Shown here: one piece after another, positions 19,503-27,090 of the stretch
Position numbering within the stretch: position 1 is the stretch's first letter
How the letters are laid out: each line of letters begins with the position of its first letter
Notes under the pieces: generated by a model
Database searches by the model: none
What the model was told of the DNA's origin: nothing
The model's input: the letters and a program-made list of their open reading frames with translations, nothing else
Program-made: the position numbers and the translations under genes
Assembly (NCBI GenBank): GCA_017744935.1
Contig: JAGIAI010000049.1
Coordinates: 1-38,529 of the forward strand
Source: Variovorax sp.
GTDB lineage: Bacteria; Pseudomonadota; Gammaproteobacteria; Burkholderiales; Burkholderiaceae_C
Reading direction: 5' to 3'
Length of the DNA: 38,529 nucleotides

Positions 19503-20359
19503 GCCAACCGTGTGCAGACCCGTCGCATCCAGCAGGCCGCCGCCAGCGTGTCGGCTGCGCCGCCGGGCGACAGGCGGCGCGCAACGAAATCGTGATGAAG
19601 GGCCCAGGCGGCTTCGAAGCGATCGTCGGCCGCCGCGCCGCCGCGATCCAGATAGCCGCGCGCCGCATGCTGCGCGTGCTCCAATCCCGCGAGGCCGCCG
19701 CGATGCGCGAGGTTGCTGTCGTCGAGCGACGCCATGATCGAGAACAGCGCGTCGAGTCGTGCGCGTTGCGAGTCCAGCCCGCGCTTCGCCGCTGCATCGA
19801 GTGCCGGCACGGCGATGTCGAACAGCACCGGAAATCCGAGCGCGGCTTCTTCCGAGGCGCTGCGCAGTCCGTAGCGGCGCGCGGCAATGCCGCCGGGGAG
19901 CATCGAGACGCGGCGGCTGCGCGCATGGAGCGCGTCGCCCCAATGGCGATGCAGCAATGCGCGCAGCGCGGCCGGGGTGGGCACCTGACCGTCGCTCGCC
20001 AAGGCGCCTGCCGATGCGCAAAGGAGCCCGAGCGTGAAGATGGCACCGCGATGCGTGTTGACGCCGCCGGTCGCTGCGAGCATTCGCGCTTCGGCTGCGA
20101 TGCCGCAGCGTTCCAGCGCCTCGAAGGGCGCGTGCGCTTCGCCCAGTGCCGCGATCTGCACGAAGTAATGGCGCAGTGCGAACAGGCTGCGCATGAAGGT
20201 GTGGGCATCCATGTCGGTGTGGCTGCCGCTATCGATGAACGACACCAGCCCCGGCTTGGGTGCGAGTTCGAGTTCGTCGTGCAATGCGAGCGTTGCGGCG
20301 CGTCCGATGTCGGCGGCCGTCAGGCGATGCGCGTCGCTGTACCGGGCGAGCGCGGTCAC
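19499..20359 (-). CDS. mdcB: Triphosphoribosyl-dephospho-CoA synthase
   Basis: Makes 2'-(5''-triphosphoribosyl)-3'-dephospho-CoA from ATP and dephospho-CoA, the precursor of the MdcC prosthetic group. It has 286 residues of the CitG/MdcB family: ELAPKPGLVSFIDSGSHTDMD, with the conserved aspartates, and GGVNTHRGAIFTLGLL, followed by DSNLAHRGG near the C-terminus. The start is GTG at 20359, which overlaps the mdcG stop (GTGA). No in-frame ATG lies near the family's N-terminus, and the overlap spacing matches the rest of the operon. Confidence 0.93.
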   Translation of the reverse strand: MTALARYSDAHRLTAADIGRAATLALHDELELAPKPGLVSFIDSGSHTDMDAHTFMRSLFALRHYFVQIAALGEAHAPFEALERCGIAAEARMLAATGGVNTHRGAIFTLGLLCASAGALASDGQVPTPAALRALLHRHWGDALHARSRRVSMLPGGIAARRYGLRSASEEAALGFPVLFDIAVPALDAAAKRGLDSQRARLDALFSIMASLDDSNLAHRGGLAGLEHAQHAARGYLDRGGAAADDRFEAAWALHHDFVARRLSPGGAADTLAAACWMRRVCTRLA

Positions 20360-21039
20360 GCCGCCATCTCCAGCGCTGGTGCGTGCCGCTGCACGAAGGA
20401 CGCATCCGCCATCGACGCGCCATGCAGTCGTTTTACGAGCAGGTGCCTCGCCCGCCCCGCGCGCCATGCCTGCCATTCGCGCCACGCGACGGCCGTGCCA
20501 TCTTCAAAGACCACTTCGCCGTCGATCCGTGGATGACGGGGCGCGAAGCCTTCGAGGTGGTACGCGACGGCATCTGCCTGATCGGCATCGCGTACGCCGA
20601 TCCACAAGTCGATGTCGGAGCTTTCGCGCACATACGGGAGGCCAGTCAGCAACTGCCAGCCGTAGGCACCATAGACGCGTGCCGGGGCACCGCAGGCCGC
20701 AAGCTGCCGGCCCAGCGCGCGCCACGCAGCGCGCGGAGTGCGCGGCAACAGGCCGGCGGCATCGTCGAAGCGGGGGAACTCATCGAACCACACCAACGCG
20801 CTGCGAGGCACATGGACGGCGAGCCGTCGGCGATCCCATTGCAGCGGCGCTGGCAGTCCCAACGCGATCGGTGCATTACCCGCTGCGTCCGCAGGTTGCC
20901 GCGTGACGACCAGCGGCAGCCGGTGCGCGGCCCAATGGTCGATGCAGGCGCGCGCCTGTGCGTCCCATGCGCGTGCGCGGATCTCTGCCCATCCTGCGTC
21001 GGAAAGACAGGCCAGCCGATGGCGTCGAAGCGGCATCAT
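20356..21039 (-). CDS. mdcG: Malonate decarboxylase holo-ACP synthase (phosphoribosyl-dephospho-CoA transferase)
   Basis: Attaches the MdcB product to the serine of MdcC. It has 227 residues. The nucleotidyltransferase-like core shows GAYGWQLLTGLPYVRESSDID followed by LWIGV, with the paired aspartates of the metal site. The N-terminal part (RHRLACLSDAGW, WAAHRLPLVVTRQP) is typical of MdcG. Two adjacent ATG codons at 21039 and 21036 are possible starts; the first is used. It follows mdcE by 8 bases and overlaps mdcB. Confidence 0.92.
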   Translation of the reverse strand: MMPLRRHRLACLSDAGWAEIRARAWDAQARACIDHWAAHRLPLVVTRQPADAAGNAPIALGLPAPLQWDRRRLAVHVPRSALVWFDEFPRFDDAAGLLPRTPRAAWRALGRQLAACGAPARVYGAYGWQLLTGLPYVRESSDIDLWIGVRDADQADAVAYHLEGFAPRHPRIDGEVVFEDGTAVAWREWQAWRAGRARHLLVKRLHGASMADASFVQRHAPALEMAA

Positions 21040-21047
21040 GGCCGGCC

Positions 21048-21749
21048 TCAGGCAGCGTCCAGCACGCGCTGCGCGATCGTCGCAGCCAATCGGCGTCCGC
21101 CGCGCTCGGCACCGTCGATGGCGCGCCGGTCGTCTCTTGGCGTGTGCGCCAGCGCGTCGCGCAGGGCAGCGGGCAGGTCGCCATCCCAAAGAGAACGCAC
21201 GCCGCCCATCGCAACGTAGTTCGACACGCCGGGCGCGAACACGGGGTTCGATTTGGACAGCGCTTCGAGCATCTCCTCCGGAAGCTTGGTCACACGCGCC
21301 ATCGCGGGAATGCGCATCACGCGGATCTCGGCTTCGGGCAGTGCGTAGCACGCATCCGCGATCAGGCCCGAAGTGATGAAGCCGCCGGACAGCGCCTGGT
21401 CATACACCAGGCCGATCACGCGGTGGCCGCGGCGCCGGGCGAGATCAATGCTCGCGCCGAGGTGCGCCATCGCGCGGTTGATGCCGAGCAGTTCGTCGCG
21501 CCGGCGCAGTTGTTGGCCCTGCGTGTCGATGAGCAGCACAATCGGCCGCTCGGGATGCTGCTCAATGGTGTCGAGCACCACGCGTGCCTGTGCCAGCGCG
21601 AGCCTGACGCCGATCGGCGCGTGGTTCGTGGTCCCGACAACCGTGAGGGGGCGGCCATCGAACTGCACCGTGCCGTGCAGGAAGTCGCCGTCTGCCTTGA
21701 TGCCATGCCCTGCGCCGAAGAGGCGCGTGGCGAGAAGGTTCCAGTCCAT
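21048..21749 (-). CDS. mdcE: Malonate decarboxylase gamma subunit
   Basis: With MdcD it forms the malonyl-S-ACP decarboxylase that releases CO2 and regenerates acetyl-S-ACP. It has 233 residues of carboxyltransferase/crotonase-like fold: VVGTTNHAPIGVRLALA, IVLLIDTQGQQLRRRDELLG, YDQALSGGFITSGLIADACYALPEAEIRVM. ATG 21749 (MDWNLL) is preferred because GAGGAA lies directly upstream on this strand. An in-frame ATG at 21764 overlaps the mdcD stop and would add five residues. Confidence 0.93.
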   Translation of the reverse strand: MDWNLLATRLFGAGHGIKADGDFLHGTVQFDGRPLTVVGTTNHAPIGVRLALAQARVVLDTIEQHPERPIVLLIDTQGQQLRRRDELLGINRAMAHLGASIDLARRRGHRVIGLVYDQALSGGFITSGLIADACYALPEAEIRVMRIPAMARVTKLPEEMLEALSKSNPVFAPGVSNYVAMGGVRSLWDGDLPAALRDALAHTPRDDRRAIDGAERGGRRLAATIAQRVLDAA

Positions 21750-21760
21750 GGTCTTGTTCC

Positions 21761-22636
21761 TCATGCAAGGCGAAGCGCACGCACCGCCGGCACATCGAGA
21801 TCCGGCACGCGTGCGGCTTCCGAAACGCCCAGCCGCGACCACAGCGCGGTGGCGTCATCGCCGTCTTCCACATCCGCCAGCATGCGCAGGCGCGCAGCGA
21901 GCAGGGCGTGTTCGCTTTCCAGCGATTCGGGCGTGACGGGCTTTGCTGCGCCGATCGCCTGGAGGGCCGCATCGCGGAACGCCGCCGCGTCGTCCTCGAC
22001 GAGCGCATCGCAATCGCCGGACAGCCACCGATGCTTGCCGCCCGTGGTGCGCCACACCAGCGCGCGGTCGCGCGAGTCGAACTCTTCGACGCCGAACGAT
22101 GCCTCGATCACTTCCGGGCCGGACATCGCGAGCCGGCCCACGTCGCTCATCACGATGTGATCGGTGCAGCGCGCGACGATGCCCATGCCGCCGAAGCAGC
22201 CGTTGGCGCCGCCGATCAGCGTGATCACCGGCACGCCGGCGGCTCGCACATCAAGCACGGCACGCATGACCTCCGACACCGCGATCAACCCGGCGTTTGC
22301 TTCGTGCAGTCGCACGCCGCCCGATTCCGCAAGCAGCAGCACGGCGGCCGGCCGGTCGCGCAGTGCGCGGCGCAGCAGTCCGACCAGCTTGGCGCCATGC
22401 ACTTCGCCGACGCCACCCCCCATGAAGGCGCCTTCCTGCGCGGCGACGAATATCTCGTGCCCGGCGAGCTTCGCGCGGCCGATCGCCACGCCGTCGTCGA
22501 AAGACGAAGGCACGCCGAGTTGCGCGAGATGCGGGCTGGTGAGCCGCTCGGCGGGCGGGAGCCACTCACGGAAGGTCCCGGAATCCACCACGAGCGCAAG
22601 GCGCTCGCGTGCAGAGCATTCGGCGTAGCTGATCAT
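21761..22636 (-). CDS. mdcD: Malonate decarboxylase beta subunit
   Basis: The partner of MdcE in decarboxylating malonyl-S-ACP. It has 291 residues, AccD-like. Marks: the N-terminal SYAECSARERLALVVDSGTF, GRAKLAGHEIFVAAQEGAFMGG, oxyanion-type loop GGVGEVHGAKLVG, LLLAESGGVRLHEAN, GGANGCFGGMGIVA and RLAMSGPEVIEASFG. The start overlaps the mdcC stop by 4 bases. Length and motifs are normal for the family. Confidence 0.95.
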   Translation of the reverse strand: MISYAECSARERLALVVDSGTFREWLPPAERLTSPHLAQLGVPSSFDDGVAIGRAKLAGHEIFVAAQEGAFMGGGVGEVHGAKLVGLLRRALRDRPAAVLLLAESGGVRLHEANAGLIAVSEVMRAVLDVRAAGVPVITLIGGANGCFGGMGIVARCTDHIVMSDVGRLAMSGPEVIEASFGVEEFDSRDRALVWRTTGGKHRWLSGDCDALVEDDAAAFRDAALQAIGAAKPVTPESLESEHALLAARLRMLADVEDGDDATALWSRLGVSEAARVPDLDVPAVRALRLA

Positions 22637-22974
22637 GGCCGTCCTCCCTTCGTAGCACCGGGCAGTTCGGCCACTGCCTGGTCGAGCCGCAGGCTGACGA
22701 CGGCAGGTGTCGCGCCCATGTCGTTGATCGAGATGCGAACGCCAGCCAGCGGATGCCGCTCGTGGAAGTCGCCGAGCACCGCTTCCCAGATCGGCCCGAA
22801 ACCACGCGCCGAGGTCTCGACGCGAACGCTGCAGCCGTTGCCGCCGGCTGATTCGAGCAGCACTTCCAGATTGCCGGAGCCGACGACGCCCACCAGCACG
22901 GGAGCGAAAGCGCCAGCCGGTCGTGTGCCGGTGAAGGAGAAATCCAGGGCTTCCAGCCCTGCGGGAATGGTCAT
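22633..22974 (-). CDS. mdcC: Malonate decarboxylase acyl carrier protein (delta subunit)
   Basis: A 113-residue carrier with a covalent 2'-(5''-phosphoribosyl)-3'-dephospho-CoA group. The attachment serine is expected at Ser33 in GVVGSGNLEVLLE, the family's modification site. The C-terminal half FGPIWEAVLGDFHERHPLAG and SINDMGATPAVVSLRLDQA is typical of MdcC and CitD-like carriers. ATG 22974 lies 14 bases after mdcA; the stop overlaps mdcD. Confidence 0.94.
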   Translation of the reverse strand: MTIPAGLEALDFSFTGTRPAGAFAPVLVGVVGSGNLEVLLESAGGNGCSVRVETSARGFGPIWEAVLGDFHERHPLAGVRISINDMGATPAVVSLRLDQAVAELPGATKGGRP

Positions 22975-22988
22975 GGTCGTTCTCCTGA

Positions 22989-24671
22989 TCACCAGTTTCT
23001 GAATCGCTTCGGGGGCTGATAGAGACCACCCGATGCACGTACGAGGTCGCGCATGCTGCGTGCGGCCAGCAGGTTGCGCGTGGCCTGGCGCGGATCGATG
23101 CCGAGGTCTTCCGGCCGGCGGATCACGCCGCGGTCGCGCAGGTTCTCCACGGCGCGGCGGTCGCGGCCGAGGCCGATCGCGGTGTAGCCGGCCACGCCGC
23201 GGATCGCCTGCTCGCGCTCCGCGTCGTCGCGGCACAGCAGCAGGTTCGCGATGCCTTCCTCGGTGAGGATGTGCGTGACGTCGTCGCCGTAGATCATGAT
23301 CGGCGGCAGTTCCATGCCGGCCTGCTCCTGCAGCGTCCACGCATCGAGCCGGTCGACGAAAGCCGGCTGCATGTGCTCGCGGAAGGTTTCGACCATCTGC
23401 ACCACCAGCTTCTGTCCGCGCGGCGTGCCGGCCGCGCCCCCGCGGCCGCTGCGCGCCTCGCGGCCCGCCTTGAGCCAGGCCGGGCTCGCATGGCGCCTGC
23501 CGCGCGCGTCGGCGCCCATGTTCGGCGCGCCGCCGAATCCCGCGATGCGGCCCAGCGTCGCAGTCGAGCTGTTGCCGTCGAGATCGATCTGCAACGTCGA
23601 GCCGATGAACAGGTCGCAGGCATAGTGACCCGCCGCCTGGCACATCGCGCGGTTGCTGCGCAGGCTGCCGTCGGGGCCGGTGAAGAACACATCGGAGCGC
23701 GCGCGGATGTAGTCCTCCATGCCCAGCTCGGAGCCGAAGGAATGCACCGACTCCACCCAGCCGGCCTCGATGGCCGGGATCAGTGCCGGATGCGGATTGA
23801 GCGCCCAGTGCTTGCAGATCTTGCCCTTGAGGCCCAGCGATTCGGCGTAGGTCGGCAGCAGCAGTTCGATCGCCGCGGTGTCGAAGCCGATGCCGTGGTT
23901 CAGGCGCTGCACGCCGTACTCGGCGTAGATGCCCTTGATGGCCATCATTGCCATCAGCACCTGGATCTCACTGATCTGCGCAGGGTCACGCGTGAAGAGC
24001 GGTTCGATGAAATTGGGCCGGGGTGCCTTGACGACGAAGCTCACCCAGCCCGCTGGAATGTCGACACGGGGCAGCGTGGTGGTGGCGCCGTCGACCAGTT
24101 CATTGACCTGCGCGATCACGATGCCGCCCGAGAAGGCGGTGGCCTCCACGATGACCGGCGTGTCTTCGGTGTTGGGGCCGGTGTAGAGATTGCCTTCGGC
24201 ATCTGCAGCGTGCGCTGCCACCAGCGCGACCTGCGGCGTGAGGTCGACGAAGTAGCGCGCGAACAGTTCGAGATAGGTGTGGATCGCGCCAATCTCGATG
24301 CGCCCACCCGACACCAGCTTGGCCAGGCGGCCGCCCTGCGGCCCGGAGAAGCTGAAGTCGAGCTTCGCGGCGATGCCGTTCTCGAACACGTCGAGATGCT
24401 CAGGCAGCGCGAGCACCGACTGGACCATGTGCAGGCCATGCACCTTGGACGGATCGACCTCCACCAGTGCGCGCGCCAGGAAGTCGGCCTGCTTCTGGTT
24501 GTTGCCTTCGAGGCAGACGCGATCGCCCGGCTCCAGCACGGCCTCCAGCAGTTTGCCTATCGCCTCAGCGGCGACGCGCTTGCCGACAAGATCGGCGCCG
24601 AGTGCGTTGGCCGCTCGCGCGAGGCGCGCGGCGCGATTCTCGGCCTTGGTGTTCCAGTTCATGCGATCCAT
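22989..24671 (-). CDS. mdcA: Malonate decarboxylase alpha subunit (acetyl-S-ACP:malonate ACP transferase)
   Basis: Exchanges acetyl for malonyl on the carrier, releasing acetate. It has 560 residues. Marks include LEGNNQKQADFLARAL, GAIHTYLELFARYF, NLYTGPNTEDTP, QRLNHGIGFDTAAIELLLPTY, FGSELGMEDYIRARSD, GGAPNMGADARGRRHASPAW and MIYGDDVTHILTEEGIA. ATG 24671 is chosen because GAGGAAA lies just upstream on this strand; ATG 24662 is possible. It starts 10 bases after madM. Confidence 0.96.
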   Translation of the reverse strand: MDRMNWNTKAENRAARLARAANALGADLVGKRVAAEAIGKLLEAVLEPGDRVCLEGNNQKQADFLARALVEVDPSKVHGLHMVQSVLALPEHLDVFENGIAAKLDFSFSGPQGGRLAKLVSGGRIEIGAIHTYLELFARYFVDLTPQVALVAAHAADAEGNLYTGPNTEDTPVIVEATAFSGGIVIAQVNELVDGATTTLPRVDIPAGWVSFVVKAPRPNFIEPLFTRDPAQISEIQVLMAMMAIKGIYAEYGVQRLNHGIGFDTAAIELLLPTYAESLGLKGKICKHWALNPHPALIPAIEAGWVESVHSFGSELGMEDYIRARSDVFFTGPDGSLRSNRAMCQAAGHYACDLFIGSTLQIDLDGNSSTATLGRIAGFGGAPNMGADARGRRHASPAWLKAGREARSGRGGAAGTPRGQKLVVQMVETFREHMQPAFVDRLDAWTLQEQAGMELPPIMIYGDDVTHILTEEGIANLLLCRDDAEREQAIRGVAGYTAIGLGRDRRAVENLRDRGVIRRPEDLGIDPRQATRNLLAARSMRDLVRASGGLYQPPKRFRNW

Positions 24672-24681
24672 GGAGATTTCC

Positions 24682-25446
24682 TCAACCCACCAATGCCTTG
24701 GTGGCAAAAAACAGCACCGACGGACCCATCAGGCAGCCGAGGCCGGTGTGGAAAGTCGCCACCAGTGCGCCGTAGGGCACCAGCTTGCGATCGGTGGCGG
24801 CGAGGCCGGCGGACACTCCGCTCACCGTGCCTGCGAGGCCGCCGAACACCATCGCCGAGCGCGGCGTCCTCAGTGCGAGAAAGCGTGCGGCGATCGGCGT
24901 GCCGACCATCACGATGATGGCTTTGACGAGCCCCGTCGCAATGCTCAGCGCCATCACATCGGGGCTCGCGCCGATGGCAGCACCGGTCACGGGGCCGACG
25001 ATGTAGGTGACCGCGCCGGCGCCGATGGTGGTCATGCTCACCGCGTCCGAATAGCCGAAGCTCCATGCGATGCCCGCGCCGACCACGAAGGGCAGCACCG
25101 TGCCGAGCAGCAGCGACACCGCGCCGATCAACCCGGCCTTGCGCGCCTCGGTGGCTTGCACTTCGAAGGCGGTTGCAACGATCGCGAAGTCCCGCAGCAT
25201 CGCGCCGCCCATCAAGCCGATACCGCCGAACAGCGACATGTCGGCGAGGCCCTTGTGGCCGCCGGTCTGCGTACCGCCCCAGTAGGCAAGCCCCAGGCCG
25301 ATGACGATCGCGATGGCGGAGCCATGCACGCGGCCGAAGGTCAGCCGGCGCGAGATCTGGCCCGAGATCAGGATGACGAGGCCGACCACTGCGAAGGCAG
25401 TCACGAGGCCGTTGTGGATGGCGGCTTTTTCGAGGATTTCGATCAT
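24682..25446 (-). CDS. madM: Malonate transporter, MadM subunit
   Basis: A 254-residue inner-membrane protein that with MadL takes up malonate. Several hydrophobic segments are visible, including LVTAFAVVGLVILISG, AIAIVIGLGLAYWGG, GLIGAVSLLLGTVLPFVVG and TTIGAGAVTYIVGPVTGAAIG. The C-terminal GTVSGVSAGLAATDRKLVPY is conserved in MadM. It is followed closely by mdcA (10 bases), which agrees with uptake and use being produced together. Confidence 0.94.
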   Translation of the reverse strand: MIEILEKAAIHNGLVTAFAVVGLVILISGQISRRLTFGRVHGSAIAIVIGLGLAYWGGTQTGGHKGLADMSLFGGIGLMGGAMLRDFAIVATAFEVQATEARKAGLIGAVSLLLGTVLPFVVGAGIAWSFGYSDAVSMTTIGAGAVTYIVGPVTGAAIGASPDVMALSIATGLVKAIIVMVGTPIAARFLALRTPRSAMVFGGLAGTVSGVSAGLAATDRKLVPYGALVATFHTGLGCLMGPSVLFFATKALVG

Positions 25447-25466
25447 GGTGTTGCTCCTCGATTCCG

Positions 25467-25883
25467 TTACTCGGCTTCGGTCAGCAAGGGGTTGTCATGG
25501 AGCCTCGGCGCGGCCTCCGTCTCTTCCTCCGGCTGTTCCGAGCGATTGATCGCGGCGATCACGCAAGCGCAGACCGCGACGGCGGCGATGGCCGAGAGCA
25601 CCGCGACCGGGCCGCCGCGCAGCGCCGAGACCATGTCCTGCTGAGCGGCCATGGCAACGACGACGGGGATGTACATCGCGCCCCAGTACTCCACGCCGAG
25701 TTCCGTCAGCTTGGGCAGCATGTTTCGCTTCTGCATGTAGAGCCGCGCAAAGATCAGCAGCAGCATGGCGATGCCGACGCCGCCCACGTTGGTCTTCACG
25801 CCGAGCGCCTGCCCCAGCAGGTCGCCAAGGAAGATGCCCAGCAAGTGGCACACGGCCAGCAGGGCGGTTCCGAAAATGATCAT
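25467..25883 (-). CDS. madL: Malonate transporter, MadL subunit
   Basis: A 138-residue membrane protein, the small partner of MadM. The N-terminal MIIFGTALLAVCHLLGIFLG and LLGQALGVKTNVGGVGIAMLL are typical of MadL. Further segments are WGAMYIPVVVAMAAQQDMV and a C-terminal helix VLSAIAAVAVCACVIAA with an acidic tail. AAGGAGA lies just before the ATG. It is the first structural gene after the regulator, with a 131-base spacer that should hold the operon promoter. Confidence 0.93.
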   Translation of the reverse strand: MIIFGTALLAVCHLLGIFLGDLLGQALGVKTNVGGVGIAMLLLIFARLYMQKRNMLPKLTELGVEYWGAMYIPVVVAMAAQQDMVSALRGGPVAVLSAIAAVAVCACVIAAINRSEQPEEETEAAPRLHDNPLLTEAE

Positions 25884-25933
25884 GTGCGTCTCCTTTTGTG
25901 TGTCGCGCGGAATGCGCGGCGCTATGGAGACGT

Positions 25934-25962
25934 ACGGTATCGGCGGCCCCCCGCACGATCAA
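25934..25962 (-). promoter_or_regulatory. Candidate promoter for the madLM-mdc operon
   Basis: On the minus strand TTGATC (25957–25962) and TACCGT (25934–25939) are separated by exactly 17 bases, about 50–80 bases before the madL start. The -35 match is good and the -10 match weak, as is common for activator-dependent promoters. This is a pattern match only. Confidence 0.3.
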
Positions 25963-25973
25963 TTAACGGAGGA

Positions 25974-26006
25974 CCGCGACGCTTACGGCGCGTGAAACGG
26001 TCGCGG
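25974..26006. promoter_or_regulatory. 7-bp inverted repeat between mdcR-like gene and madL
   Basis: CCGCGAC (25974–25980) and GTCGCGG (26000–26006) are exact inverted repeats with a 19-base spacer. They lie just after the regulator stop and just upstream of the candidate madL promoter. It could be a binding site for the LysR protein or a weak terminator of its gene. There is no T-run to favour a terminator. Confidence 0.3.
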
Positions 26007-26014
26007 GTAAACCC

Positions 26015-26929
26015 TCAGGCGAGTTCGGACTTCGAGCTGCGGCACAGTGCCAGCAATGCGAGCAGGTTGGGGTCGCGCTCGCGGGTGCGCAGGAAGTTCA
26101 CCGCGATGGTCTGGCGTACCAGGTACCTGGGCTGAAGCGGCACCAGCCGTACGTTGGTCGGCAACGCACCGCGCACGCGGCCTGGCAGCAGCGTGTAGCC
26201 GACGCCGCCGCTCACCAGGTTCATCAGCGAAAAGATGTCGCCGGTGCGCATCACGACATCGGGTGTGAAGTCGGCGATGCGGAACGACTCCATGAAGCCG
26301 GCGTAGGTCACGAAGCCTTCGGACAGACTCACGAAGCGCTCATGCCGGCACGCGCCGAGGTCGACTTCGCCCATCTCCGCATATTTCGATCCGGTCGGTG
26401 CGGCAAAGAAGATGTCGTCTTCGAAGAGCGGCTCGGATTCGACGTCCTGCGCTTCGTCGGGGATCGCCATCAGCACGGCATCGACCGCGCCGTCGCGCAG
26501 CTTCTGCAGCAGATCGGCATTCGAGCCCAGCACCAGTTCGGTGTGCAGGTCGGGCTTGCGCAGCTTCATGCCCATGATGACTTTCGGCACCGTGCGGCTG
26601 GTCAGCGAGAAAAGAGAGCCGATGCGGATGCGGTCGGCCGAGTAGCCCGCCACTTCGCGCGTGGCCCGGATGCCCTCGGACATCGTGCGGACGACTTCGC
26701 GGGCGACGTCGGCCAGCGCTCTTGCCGCTTCGGTGGGCAGCAGGTTGCGGCCTTCGAGCCGAAACAGCGCGCAGCGCGCGCCCGTTTCCAGCGAATGCAA
26801 TGCGCGATGCACGCTCACGGTGCTGATGTCGAGCTTTTCGGCGGTTCGCGCGAGATTGCCGGTCTCCATGAAGGCCAGCAGGATCTCCAGTTTGCGGAAC
26901 GTGATTTCTTCGTCGACGAGGAATGTCAT
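26015..26929 (-). CDS. LysR-family regulator of the malonate operon (MdcR-like)
   Basis: A 304-residue LysR-type regulator. The N-terminal winged helix-turn-helix is EITFRKLEILLAFMETGNLARTAEKLDISTVSVHRALHSLE. The effector domain follows, with the usual turns RIRIGSLFSLTSRTVPKVI and GVGYTLLPGRVRGALP. It lies on the same strand directly upstream of madL, where malonate operons often carry mdcR; malonate-responsive control is inferred from this. ATG 26929 gives the standard family N-terminus. Confidence 0.9.
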   Translation of the reverse strand: MTFLVDEEITFRKLEILLAFMETGNLARTAEKLDISTVSVHRALHSLETGARCALFRLEGRNLLPTEAARALADVAREVVRTMSEGIRATREVAGYSADRIRIGSLFSLTSRTVPKVIMGMKLRKPDLHTELVLGSNADLLQKLRDGAVDAVLMAIPDEAQDVESEPLFEDDIFFAAPTGSKYAEMGEVDLGACRHERFVSLSEGFVTYAGFMESFRIADFTPDVVMRTGDIFSLMNLVSGGVGYTLLPGRVRGALPTNVRLVPLQPRYLVRQTIAVNFLRTRERDPNLLALLALCRSSKSELA

Positions 26930-27090
26930 GGGCTGGCAGGAAGTCGGTTTTGAGCCGGATTGTGGGCCGCTTGCAGCGCTACCGGACGTGTGTCGTTGTG
27001 TAAGCGATCCACTCAGCAGTGGCCTTGGGCCGCCGCAAGCGAAGGTGCGGCCGAATTCCTAGAATGTCTGCCCCATTCTGCAAAGCACTC

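Noticed and set aside
27025..27065. A promoter for uvrA using TAGAAT at 27060
   Set aside because: The -10-like hexamer has no -35 partner at normal spacing; the nearest TTGGGC is 29 bases away. No LexA-type box was seen either.
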